A DNA stretch of 11,024 nt from contig JBARCX010000114.1 of NCBI GenBank assembly GCA_049794535.1, positions 1-11,024 on the forward strand, written 5' to 3'. The notes beneath the pieces were generated by a model. It saw only the letters and a list, made by a program, of their open reading frames with translations. It was not told where the DNA came from and ran no database searches. The position numbers were made by a program, and so were the translations under genes. Shown here piece after piece: positions 1 through 6,809 of the stretch (the first letter of the stretch is position 1; each line of letters begins with the position of its first letter). Source of the DNA: JBARCX01 sp049794535 (GTDB taxonomy: Bacteria; Pseudomonadota; Gammaproteobacteria; Xanthomonadales; Rhodanobacteraceae).

Positions 1-1
1 G

Positions 2-865
2 ATGAAAAGCATCGGGCTGAATTTTGCGGACGTGTATCGCCGCAATGGTAATTACCACTTGAGTGGTGTGGCGCCGTGGACCCTCGGTTATGAGGGCGCC
101 GGTGTGATCGAGTTGCCGGCAGCGGACGACAGCTTGTTCCCGGCAGGTACGCGGGTTGGCTTTGCCGATATGCCGTATGCGAATGCTGAGTTCGTTGCGG
201 TGGATGTGGACAAGCTGATTCCACTGCCGGACGACATCGCATTCGATACCGCAGCAGCAACCTTGTTGCAGGGGCTGACCGCGCAATATCTGGTGACAGA
301 TAGTTTCAAGGTACAGCCCGGCCAGTGGGCCGTGGTGCATGCCGCAGCAGGTGGCGTCGGGCTGTTGCTCACGCAGATGTTGAAGGCGCTTGGCGCGCGC
401 GTGCTGGGTATCGCCTCTAGTGAGGTGAAGCGTACCGCTGCGATGGAGGCCGGCGCGGATGCCGTGGCGGGTTATGACGACTGGTTGGCGAAGTCGAAAA
501 CGTTGACGGCGGGGCGTGGTGTCGACGTCGTATACGACTCGGTGGGTCGTACCTTGGGCGATAGCCTTGCTGCGGCGCGTGTAGGCGGCGCAGTGGTGTT
601 CTACGGCATGGCGGCAGGCGATCCCGATCCGGTGGATCCGCGCTTGTTGATGGACCGTTCGTTGACACTCACCGGTGGTGATTTGTGGAACGTGCTGACC
701 AGCGCAGCGATTCGTCGCGAACGAGCAGCCCGCATGTTTGAGCAGGTTCGTGCTGGACGTTTACAGCCGAAAATTGCAGCACGTTTCGCACTCAGCGATG
801 GTGCGCAGGCACATGCGTATCTGGAAAGTCGTGGTGCGATCGGCAAAGTGTTGATGACGTTGTAA
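2..865 (+). CDS. Quinone oxidoreductase / zinc-type alcohol dehydrogenase family protein (5' partial)
   Basis: This is an NADPH-dependent quinone reductase of the medium-chain dehydrogenase/reductase superfamily, probably cytosolic and reducing quinones or related carbonyl compounds. The visible 287 residues open with GLNFADVYRRNG, which in full-length relatives lies roughly 40 residues from the N-terminus, so the true start is left of the window and the ATG at base 2 is internal. The catalytic-domain core (about residues 25-75) is followed by the Rossmann NADPH-binding motif AAAGGVG at visible residues 114-120. The C-terminus IGKVLMTL matches the usual family ending. The cysteine ligands of zinc-dependent alcohol dehydrogenases are not seen, which fits the zinc-free quinone reductase branch (QorA-like). 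The gene ends in a hairpin at 873-905 and converges with the S53 peptidase gene. The exact substrate cannot be told from sequence. Confidence 0.9.
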   Translation: MKSIGLNFADVYRRNGNYHLSGVAPWTLGYEGAGVIELPAADDSLFPAGTRVGFADMPYANAEFVAVDVDKLIPLPDDIAFDTAAATLLQGLTAQYLVTDSFKVQPGQWAVVHAAAGGVGLLLTQMLKALGARVLGIASSEVKRTAAMEAGADAVAGYDDWLAKSKTLTAGRGVDVVYDSVGRTLGDSLAAARVGGAVVFYGMAAGDPDPVDPRLLMDRSLTLTGGDLWNVLTSAAIRRERAARMFEQVRAGRLQPKIAARFALSDGAQAHAYLESRGAIGKVLMTL

Positions 866-872
866 CAACATT

Positions 873-905
873 CGGCCCCTGACGACATGGCGTCGCCAGG
901 GGCCG
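873..905. terminator. Strong hairpin between convergent genes, probable bidirectional terminator
   Basis: Nine perfect base pairs (873-881 with 897-905, CGGCCCCTG/CAGGGGCCG) enclose an A-C mismatch, a further 4-bp stem (883-886 with 892-895) and a 5-base loop. It sits 7 bp after the quinone oxidoreductase stop and 20 bp after the protease stop on the other strand, where a shared terminator is expected. Neither side carries a clear run of T, so it may act as an mRNA 3'-end stabiliser or depend on other factors. The hairpin is seen directly; the function is inferred. Confidence 0.6.
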
Positions 906-925
906 CGTTCATGTGTTGCTGTCAG

Positions 926-3229
926 TTACGGTGCGTTGACGAACCGCTTCCATGCGCTGAGAAGATTCGATGCGTTCACCGAACCCAGGCCGGTAGCGAA
1001 GCTCCAACCCGGCTGGGCCAAATACGCGGCGGTCTTCGAGGTGTATTGCGTGGCACTGGTGGAGGTCAGGCCCACCTGGACGGGGCCGTACTGGCCCTGG
1101 TAGTTGTTGATGGTGCCGTAGAAGTAGCAGTTCGGTGAAACGATGGCCGGAAGCTGCTGGATGCACTGCGTAGAAATGCCGCTACTTGTGACGTTGTGGA
1201 ACACGCATTTACTGGTGCCCTTGGTTCCGTTGTCGGCGCTGCATGCGTCCAGGCTGGGTGGTGCAATGCCGTTGGCACCGCCGAACTCATCGGCAGCCAA
1301 CGCATACAGCGTGGGTGCCGCATTGCCCTGGTCGGCGCCAAGCCCGCGAGCGGCCAGCCCCTGATCGATCAACGCCTGGATGCCGGCAAACATGGGTGAG
1401 GCCAACGACGTGCCGCCGCTGAGTTCCACTGGTGCGGTGAATCCTGCGACGCAGGGATAGGCCGCCGTGCAGGTGATCACCCAGCTGGAGCCACCGTAGG
1501 AGCCCGCGAACAAGGCGACATCGGGAACATCACGCGACTGGTCTTTCGCTGCATTGTGAATTTGACGCTGCCATGCCGGCTTGCGATCGACCGAGGAGGG
1601 GCCGCCGCTACCAGCTTCAGAGGTCACGTAGTAACCGTTCGGATCGAACGTGAGGTATTCCTTGCAGAAAGCGAGTGCGCTGGCGAACCCAGCTGATTTC
1701 GCTGCCAAGGAGTTGCCGCAGGATTGGTTCCACGGAATCTCTGGCACATACGAAAGCGCCGATCCGTAAACTGAGTTGACGGTCGAGCTGAAGTACTTCT
1801 TGGTGGTTTTATCAAGCACGTCGGCGGTATCTGTGCCACCTACGACGGTGTCATTGGGTGATGTACCAAACGCGTTGGCGCTAATGCCGACACTGTTGAT
1901 GACACCGCCGTTGAAACTCGGATTGGAGCCTGAGTCGCCGCTGGATACGAAGACCGAAATGCCCTCAGCATCGGCTTGTGCCCACATCAGGTCGATTGCT
2001 GTCTTGTCAGCGGCATCGACAAAGTCCTCACCGTAGCCATAGCTGGCGCTGATCACATTCGGGCGGCTGGTACCGTTGATCAGGTTGGTAGCTGCCGTGA
2101 ATACGCCACCGAAGAAATTGCTGCCATTCGAATCGTCGCAGCTTGCCACCTCGATGTTCGCGCCGGGGGCGATAGCAGTGGACCACTCTGCATCGAGCAG
2201 GGTTTCGCCATCATCCTCGCCGGGAGCGGCGATGGTCGGGTCAATACAGTTGGTAAAGCCGGTGGCTTGCGGCTGGATTTGCGCGAAGGTGCCGCCGTAG
2301 CTACCCAGATTGAACTGGCTAACGAAGTTGGTCCAATCCGCGGGCACCATGGAGCTGTCTTCGACTACCGCAATGGTGATGCCAGTGCCGGTTACGCCGT
2401 CGGCATGCAATTTATCGACGCCATACATCTTGGCCAGATCGTACGGTACAAAACCACGCGCGCCGTTGGTAAACGAGATCGCCTCGGGGCTAGCTACGAA
2501 AGCGGCGGCCATCGTTTTGGCCGACTGCTGGATCTTGAACTTCTGGGTCGCGTTGTTGAACTGCCCCACCTTGGTTGCCACGTGCAAGGCCTGGGGGCGC
2601 AGATCGTTGAGGCCTGCAACACCTACGACGACGTCGCCCAGCGCAGCAGGAACGCTGATGTCACCGGCATTCGCGATATGGCTGGCTTTGTTGATGGTGT
2701 AGTGGTTTTCCTGCGTGTGGAACGCATTTTTCACCAAGCCCGCGGTGCCGCTGAAATCAATCTGCATCTTGTTCGGATACACACCATTGACGGTGAAGCC
2801 CTGCGAGATCAGCCATGACTTAGCAGCGGCGATATCAGCATCGGCCACGCCGAAGGCTTTGCCGTACTGCTCGGGCGTTAGCCAGTGATGGAATTTGAAT
2901 GAATTGGGATCGTGCTGGGCCGTAATCAGCGTATTGAGTGCGGCTTCGCGCAGTGCACTGCGCTTGAGTACCAGCTGCATGTGATTCATGACGGTGGAAT
3001 CGGCCACGGTGCCAGCGGGTGCGGCCTGGGCAACGAGTGCGAGATGGCTTTGCTGAAGCGTCGATAGAACTTTGTTATCGACGGTTTTCGTCACTCGCGG
3101 CATTTCAGCCGTGTTGATATCCGCGACCACTGCGTCTTGCGACGTCGCGGCCTGTGCTAGTGCGATAGCTGGCAGGATTGCAATCGCTGCCGCGATCGAT
3201 GAGCACAGAATCAGATGCCGATTATTCAT
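926..3229 (-). CDS. Secreted S53 family serine-carboxyl peptidase (sedolisin, pro-kumamolisin type)
   Basis: This is an extracellular or periplasmic endopeptidase of the sedolisin family, usually active at acid pH and made as a self-cleaving zymogen. The 767-residue product has an N-terminal signal peptide (residues 1 to about 25, ending ALA before QA). A pro-kumamolisin activation domain follows at about 45-210, with the typical HHWLTPEQYGKAFG near 114-127. The catalytic domain spans about 255-765. Its Glu and Asp are E342 and D346 (spacing of four, as in kumamolisin), the oxyanion-hole Asp is D432 in SSGDSGS, and the nucleophile is S608 in SGGTSLASP. The C-terminal FATGLGSVNASNLL is the usual ending and lies near the expected calcium site. 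The ATG is preceded by GGAGAT five bases upstream. All catalytic residues are present, so it is probably active. Its leader has unusual features, annotated separately. Confidence 0.95.
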   Translation of the reverse strand: MNNRHLILCSSIAAAIAILPAIALAQAATSQDAVVADINTAEMPRVTKTVDNKVLSTLQQSHLALVAQAAPAGTVADSTVMNHMQLVLKRSALREAALNTLITAQHDPNSFKFHHWLTPEQYGKAFGVADADIAAAKSWLISQGFTVNGVYPNKMQIDFSGTAGLVKNAFHTQENHYTINKASHIANAGDISVPAALGDVVVGVAGLNDLRPQALHVATKVGQFNNATQKFKIQQSAKTMAAAFVASPEAISFTNGARGFVPYDLAKMYGVDKLHADGVTGTGITIAVVEDSSMVPADWTNFVSQFNLGSYGGTFAQIQPQATGFTNCIDPTIAAPGEDDGETLLDAEWSTAIAPGANIEVASCDDSNGSNFFGGVFTAATNLINGTSRPNVISASYGYGEDFVDAADKTAIDLMWAQADAEGISVFVSSGDSGSNPSFNGGVINSVGISANAFGTSPNDTVVGGTDTADVLDKTTKKYFSSTVNSVYGSALSYVPEIPWNQSCGNSLAAKSAGFASALAFCKEYLTFDPNGYYVTSEAGSGGPSSVDRKPAWQRQIHNAAKDQSRDVPDVALFAGSYGGSSWVITCTAAYPCVAGFTAPVELSGGTSLASPMFAGIQALIDQGLAARGLGADQGNAAPTLYALAADEFGGANGIAPPSLDACSADNGTKGTSKCVFHNVTSSGISTQCIQQLPAIVSPNCYFYGTINNYQGQYGPVQVGLTSTSATQYTSKTAAYLAQPGWSFATGLGSVNASNLLSAWKRFVNAP

Positions 3230-3291
3230 GCTTTATCTCCGTGAAAGATCAAATGAAAAAAGCGAGGCCCCCCTGCGCCGAATTCATCCAT
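3226..3291 (-). CDS. Possible 21-codon upstream ORF in the S53 leader
   Basis: On the minus strand an ATG at 3291 opens a 21-codon frame (MDEFGAGGPRFFHLIFHGDK, then A). Its TGA (3228-3226) overlaps the protease ATG as ATGA, the geometry of translationally coupled genes. The frame runs straight across the terminator-like hairpin at 3262-3278. No Shine-Dalgarno sequence lies at a normal distance before the ATG; a strong one at 3318-3326 is 26 bases away. An in-frame TAA lies shortly upstream, so the ORF cannot start much earlier. It could be a leader peptide or chance; nothing in its composition proves translation. Confidence 0.2.
   Translation of the reverse strand: MDEFGAGGPRFFHLIFHGDKA
3235..3240 (-). 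promoter_or_regulatory. Ribosome binding site of the S53 peptidase gene
   Basis: On the minus strand GGAGAT stands five bases before the ATG at 3229. Together with the signal peptide that begins at this ATG, it fixes the protease start. Confidence 0.7.
3256..3278 (-). terminator. Terminator-like hairpin plus T6 in the S53 leader (candidate attenuator)
   Basis: Read on the minus strand, GCG, a bulged C, AGG, a GGGG loop, CCT and CGC are followed at once by six T residues. That is a short GC-rich stem with a U-run, the form of an intrinsic terminator. It lies 26 bases upstream of the protease ATG and points toward the gene. It could attenuate transcription of the protease, or end a transcript entering from upstream. 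The stem is only six pairs with one bulge, so strength is uncertain. Confidence 0.35.
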
Positions 3292-3952
3292 CGTGGTGTG
3301 TCGCTGATGCTTTTATGACCTCCTTTTGCTTCGTTAGATGGAAGGCAAGTGGTTGTGATGGAGCAAAGCTCACCCGTCACGCGGTCCATGAAGACGGCGC
3401 GATACGCAGGCAATAAAACGCGATGCTTTGAATCAGTACATGAAGCGAAAGATGCCCCCCGACACCTGTTCGCCACGTGCTCCCTTTAGCGATCCGTTTT
3501 GAGTGTAGGGAGGTTTTAAAGTAAATCGCAATGACCAAAATTCATAACATCACTGCGAACGATGCTTATTGCAAAAACTAATTTAATCAGCGGGATATAG
3601 CTGAGATGCGTGTCGCTGTATTTGTATTCTTCACAATTTTTTCATCGGAATATATTGCGATAAATGCAGTGCTTTGACGTGGAATTCACGCTCGACGCAT
3701 GGAGATTGCTTGTGCTGGCTTTATGGGGTTGGGTGTTTTCTCATGCGCAATAAATTACGCCTCCATGGCGACATTTATGAATTTTGGTTGAACATCCCTG
3801 CAATCCCGTACGGATCGTACCTGTGCTCAAGCTGACGAAATGGTGCGACATGTGCCCACGCAAAGGCCGTTTTGTATGGGTTCTTGGCTGCCCGAGAATG
3901 CATGGTTGATAGGCGCGCTATCCTTGCGATTTGGCCGGATACGTAAATTCTC
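3292..3952. other. Non-coding, partly AT-rich intergenic region
   Basis: No convincing intact gene lies here on either strand. The right two thirds are visibly richer in A and T than the flanks: in 3541-3660, 43 of 120 bases are G or C. This stretch must hold promoters for the leftward protease gene and the rightward HAD gene, but I could not assign clear -35/-10 pairs. A small perfect inverted repeat GTACG-GAT-CGTAC is at 3808-3820. On the minus strand, 3870-3775 encodes an open tail whose end (LEHRYDP then FNQNS) loosely resembles the C-terminus of berberine-bridge-type FAD oxidases, so decayed coding sequence is possible. The base composition would suit either a relaxed intergenic region or transferred, decaying DNA. 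Confidence 0.5.
3318..3326 (-). promoter_or_regulatory. Orphan strong Shine-Dalgarno-like sequence
   Basis: The minus strand reads AAAGGAGGT, close to the full anti-16S complement, but no ATG, GTG or TTG follows within the usual 5-10 bases. It may be a ribosome standby site for the protease leader, a relic of a lost small gene, or chance. Confidence 0.25.
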
Positions 3953-4681
3953 ATGTTGCAGTTGATCGGTTTCGACGGTGACGACACGCTTTGGCACAGC
4001 GAGGGCTATTACCAGGCGGCAAACGCTCAATTCACCGACATCCTCGGGCGTTATGTGGACCTGGGCGACCGTCATGTGCAGGACAGCATGTTGGCGACCG
4101 AACGACGCAATCTGAAGTTATTCGGCTACGGTGCAAAAGGCATGACACTGTTGATGGTGGAAACCGCCATCGCGATCAGTGACGGACGTATCTCGGCAAG
4201 TGACATTCATCGGCTGGTGGAAATAGGCAAAGATGTGTTGCAGCACCCGGTGGAACTGCTGCCCGGTATTCGCGAAGCGGTGGCTGCCGTGGCTGAGCAT
4301 CATGCGGTGGTGTTGATCACCAAGGGTGATCTATTCCATCAGGAGAAAAAGGTGGCGCAGTCGGGCTTGGCCGATCTGTTTCGTCGCATCGAGATCGTGT
4401 CGGAAAAGGATGCGACCACATACCAGCGTGTTTTAGCCGAGTTCGGGTTGGCACCATCGCAATTCGCGATGGTAGGCAATTCGCTGCGTTCGGATATCGA
4501 GCCGGTGTTACGTCTTGGCGGCTGGGGTGTGCATCTGCCTTACCACGTGACCTGGGCGCACGAACTGGAACATGGCCTGGATGAGAGCGATGCGCAACGC
4601 ATGGTGACGGTGGATATACCGGCGGCTATCCCGGCGGCGGTGGCGCAACTCGTAGCGCGAGCAGCCGCTACGTCGACGTGA
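3953..4681 (+). CDS. HAD family hydrolase (phosphatase-like)
   Basis: This is a cytosolic haloacid-dehalogenase superfamily hydrolase, expected to remove phosphate from a small metabolite by way of an aspartyl-phosphate. The 242 residues begin directly with motif I, FDGDDTLW, giving nucleophile D8 and general acid/base D10. An alpha-helical cap region follows (about 15-100). Motif II is T123 in LITKGD, motif III is probably K152 in SEKD, and motif IV is GNSLRSD ending at D181, which would bind magnesium. Motif I sits only seven residues from the ATG, which supports this start, although no strong ribosome binding site is visible. The gene stands alone on the plus strand and ends 12 bp from the converging ygjP-like gene. 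All catalytic positions are intact. The substrate cannot be named from sequence. Confidence 0.9.
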   Translation: MLQLIGFDGDDTLWHSEGYYQAANAQFTDILGRYVDLGDRHVQDSMLATERRNLKLFGYGAKGMTLLMVETAIAISDGRISASDIHRLVEIGKDVLQHPVELLPGIREAVAAVAEHHAVVLITKGDLFHQEKKVAQSGLADLFRRIEIVSEKDATTYQRVLAEFGLAPSQFAMVGNSLRSDIEPVLRLGGWGVHLPYHVTWAHELEHGLDESDAQRMVTVDIPAAIPAAVAQLVARAAATST

Positions 4682-4693
4682 ATCCATGCGCCG

Positions 4694-5215
4694 TCAGTCG
4701 GCGGTCGGTGCGGGTTGTTCGCATGAGGGAATGTCACGCCAGGTAAGGTAGACGCGCAAGTCGAACTCCAACTGGTGGTAGTCCGGCTCCATGTAGCAGC
4801 ACAGTTGATAGAACGCCTTGTTGTGCTCGAACTCTTTCAGGTGCGCCAGTTCGTGCACAACGATCATGCGCAGGAACTCCGGTGCGGCTTCGCGAAACAC
4901 GCTGGCGATGCGGATTTCCTTCTTCGCCTTCAACTGGCCGCCGTGGTTGCGTGAGATCGCGGTGTGTAGGCCGAGGGCCTTGCGAATCACGTCGAGCTTG
5001 CTGTCGTACAGCACCTTGTCGATGCCGGGCGCATTACGCAGGTGTTCCTGCTTGAGCGTGTTGGTGTAGGCGTATAGGGCCTTGTCGCTCCGGATCTCGT
5101 GACGCTGCGGATAGCGGCGTTGCAGGTAATCGCTCAGTTGATCCTGCGCGATCAGCTGACGGATCTTGTCTTGCAGTGCCGGTGGGTAACCGGCGAGATA
5201 CTTGAACGGCGTCAT
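4694..5215 (-). CDS. YgjP-like (WLM/DUF45) metal-dependent hydrolase
   Basis: This 173-residue protein carries the zinc-hydrolase signature HELAHLKEFEH, with ligands H121 and H125, catalytic E122 and third ligand H131. This is the HExxHxxxxxH arrangement of the YgjP/DUF45 family, which is related to SprT and WLM metalloproteases. The tail YMEPDYHQLEFDLRVYLTW matches the family's end. No signal peptide or membrane segment is seen, so it should be cytosolic. Family members are usually annotated as M48-like metallopeptidases; I recall E. coli YgjP being reported to act on UTP, so peptidase activity should not be assumed. It follows the small gene at 5228-5506 with a 12-bp gap and is probably co-transcribed with it. 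Its stop is 12 bp from that of the convergent HAD gene. Confidence 0.85.
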   Translation of the reverse strand: MTPFKYLAGYPPALQDKIRQLIAQDQLSDYLQRRYPQRHEIRSDKALYAYTNTLKQEHLRNAPGIDKVLYDSKLDVIRKALGLHTAISRNHGGQLKAKKEIRIASVFREAAPEFLRMIVVHELAHLKEFEHNKAFYQLCCYMEPDYHQLEFDLRVYLTWRDIPSCEQPAPTAD

Positions 5216-5227
5216 CCGGTGATCGAA

Positions 5228-5506
5228 TCAGGGTGCGTCAGTGGGCGCTTCATCGGCGAAGCCGGTGTAGTCCTCGGGGAAGATCGGCGTGCCGTCGTCT
5301 TCCAGTCCCAGCATGTCCATCAGCGCGGTTGCGGCGGCATCCTCGGCCTTCTCTCGTTGGCGAAAACTGCGGTTTTCGCAGATGGCGTAGTACACCGGAT
5401 AGCCGCGCCCGCCACTTGGCGTAACAGCAAGCCACGCTGTAAAGCGCGAGCTCTCGGTGCTGGCGCCGGAGCGTACGGTGAAGTTTTCGAATTCGCGCTC
5501 GGCCAT
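5228..5506 (-). CDS. Small conserved-looking protein of unknown function
   Basis: I do not recognise this protein. From the ATG at 5506 it is 92 residues long; a TTG at 5533 would add nine more. The ATG is preferred because the sequence beginning MAEREFEN looks like a natural start, but no strong ribosome binding site settles it. There is no signal peptide or membrane segment. The centre is rich in beta-prone residues (SRFTAWLAVT, YPVYYAICEN). It is followed by a probable helix, EKAEDAAATALMDMLGL (about residues 51-67), and an acidic, proline-containing tail. The order of strands then an Ala-rich helix with KAEDAAA loosely recalls the second half of a double-stranded-RNA-binding domain; this is only an impression. 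Position 12 bp before the ygjP-like gene supports a real gene in a shared operon. Confidence 0.65.
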   Translation of the reverse strand: MAEREFENFTVRSGASTESSRFTAWLAVTPSGGRGYPVYYAICENRSFRQREKAEDAAATALMDMLGLEDDGTPIFPEDYTGFADEAPTDAP

Positions 5507-5568
5507 GGAGATCTGTCCGGTGAGGGGACGCAAGTGTATCGCTTAGCGGGTGCGAGGCGTTTGTAGCG

Positions 5569-6474
5569 CTACGGCTGTTCTTCATTCTCTAGTGGCACAA
5601 CATCATAGAAAACACTGTAATCGATGGTGCTAAGGCCGTTGCCGCCGTCCTGGACGAGGTCGAGGTAGCGATGATTCCAGCGCAGATCACTGTGACTCCA
5701 TTGGCGCCGGGCCATCATGGATTGCGAGGTGGTTTCGTCGATACCCTCAATGGTCAGAAGTACCACTGTTCGTGTGCTTTCGAGGGTTTCCGGCGTCATA
5801 CCGTAAAGCGGGCTGCTCTCGTCGATGATATGCATCAGCGTCCAGCTGAGCATGAAGATCGGGTGGCGATCGCGCACCAGTTTAAGGTCATGAATTTTGC
5901 GGATCCTGAAGCCTTCAGATGAAGCTTCGAGCCGGAGCATATGCAATTGCGCGTAGGCCTCAGCGAGTACGTTATGCCGGGTGTTGGCTGCGCGAATCAT
6001 CAGCGTTTGCTGTCCGTTGATCATCCGTATGACCGGGTGGTTGGCGAAAATCATTTTGGCGCGTGGACGCGAGAAGCGCGAAAAGATCAGGCCGGTGACC
6101 AGCGCGATGCAACCCATGCCGGTGAAGATCTCCACAGTGGCCACGAGATGCGCGTAAACGGTCTGCGGGTGCATGTCGCCATAGCCGACGGTGGCCAGGG
6201 TCTCCACACTGAAAAAGAACGCACCGCCAAAGCCCTTCGGGAACTGATTGGCGATGGGATGTGTTCCCAACAGATAGATCGTTGCGAAGAAGGCGTTGAG
6301 TAGCAGGAAGGCTGCACCGGCAAGGCCGAAGAAGGTGGGCCAGCGAACAGTAAGCGCGTGGTGGTAGATATCGTCCCAGATCCGACGTGAGAGTCCCTGG
6401 CTAACGAAGGGCCGTCCGCCGATGTCGAAGATTCTGGGCTTACGCCGAAAGGGCAGTATCTGCTTCAGGTTCAT
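5569..6474 (-). CDS. Inward-rectifier potassium channel, KirBac1.1-like
   Basis: This inner-membrane potassium channel has the architecture of bacterial KirBac proteins: two transmembrane helices per subunit and a cytoplasmic beta-rich gating domain, assembling as a tetramer. Numbered from the ATG at 6474, TM1 is about residues 45-70. The pore helix and selectivity filter contain ETLATVGYGDMHP (TVGYGD at about 95-100), and TM2 is about 107-132, ending in FSRFSRPRAK. The cytoplasmic domain follows to the end, with recognisable blocks such as RAANTRHNVLAEA, KIHDLKLVRDRHPIF, HIIDESSPL and WNHRYLDL, which I recall as very close to KirBac1.1 of Burkholderia. Length (301) is a little under KirBac1.1 because both ends are shorter. 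A GTG at 6480 could add two residues. It is first in a leftward run with the small unknown gene and ygjP. Confidence 0.95.
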   Translation of the reverse strand: MNLKQILPFRRKPRIFDIGGRPFVSQGLSRRIWDDIYHHALTVRWPTFFGLAGAAFLLLNAFFATIYLLGTHPIANQFPKGFGGAFFFSVETLATVGYGDMHPQTVYAHLVATVEIFTGMGCIALVTGLIFSRFSRPRAKMIFANHPVIRMINGQQTLMIRAANTRHNVLAEAYAQLHMLRLEASSEGFRIRKIHDLKLVRDRHPIFMLSWTLMHIIDESSPLYGMTPETLESTRTVVLLTIEGIDETTSQSMMARRQWSHSDLRWNHRYLDLVQDGGNGLSTIDYSVFYDVVPLENEEQP

Positions 6475-6510
6475 CGCCACGACACCGTCCGTGCAGGTGA
6501 ATATCAGCCT

Positions 6511-6538
6511 TCGACACGCTCGACAGGCGGTGTGTCGA
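6511..6538. repeat. Inverted repeat in the divergent kirBac / CPXCG intergenic region
   Basis: TCGACAC (6511-6517) and GTGTCGA (6532-6538) are perfect 7-bp complements separated by 14 bases. They lie between the divergent starts at 6474 and 6621. The element could be an operator or an RNA hairpin for either gene; no regulator can be named. Confidence 0.3.
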
Positions 6539-6620
6539 TTGTAGCGCGGGCATGGTGTGGATACGTTGTCGTGCTGCCTGTGCCAAGCTTCAAGCTCTGT
6601 TTGCTCGTGGCCGGTTCCCC

Positions 6621-6809
6621 ATGCTTACGCCTGTCGATATCCAGTGCCCGTACTGTGGCGAGTCCATCGAGATCCTGGTCGATGTATCAGCCGGTGATCA
6701 GCGTTATATCGAGGATTGCCAAGTGTGCTGCCGGCCCATCGACATCGTGGTGACTATCGATGCGGATGGCGATCCGTTGGTCGGCGCCACCGGCGAGGAT
6801 GAGGCTTAG
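6621..6809 (+). CDS. CPXCG motif-containing cysteine-rich mini-protein
   Basis: This 62-residue protein belongs to the small CPXCG cysteine-rich family of unknown function that is widespread in gammaproteobacteria. It has CPYCG (C9, C12) and a second pair CQVC (C33, C36) with an extra C37. Two CxxC knuckles spaced this way normally hold one zinc ion, so a zinc-ribbon fold is likely. The rest is acidic, with an IVVTIDADGD strand-like segment and a disordered GEDEA end. An upstream in-frame ATG at 6552 would add 23 basic residues unlike the family; relatives start close to the first CPxCG, so the ATG at 6621 is chosen. No clear ribosome binding site is visible. The last four bases overlap the 3' end of pncA on the other strand. 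Confidence 0.85.
   Translation: MLTPVDIQCPYCGESIEILVDVSAGDQRYIEDCQVCCRPIDIVVTIDADGDPLVGATGEDEA

Noticed and set aside
1976..2818. A 280-codon plus-strand open frame
   Set aside because: It lies wholly inside the S53 peptidase gene on the other strand, whose catalytic motifs are intact; it is an antisense shadow.
3249..3476. A 75-codon minus-strand frame in the protease leader
   Set aside because: It has no credible ribosome binding site or recognisable motif, and it overlaps the terminator-like hairpin in another frame.
3808..3820. Perfect small palindrome GTACG-GAT-CGTAC
   Set aside because: Five-base arms are common by chance and nothing around it supports an operator or attachment site.
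3827..4075. An 82-codon minus-strand frame at the HAD gene start
   Set aside because: It overlaps the HAD gene with its motif I on the opposite strand and shows no protein features.
5563..5572. 10-bp palindrome GTAGCGCTAC at the kirBac stop codon
   Set aside because: It is too short and has no T-run, so it cannot be supported as a terminator or operator.
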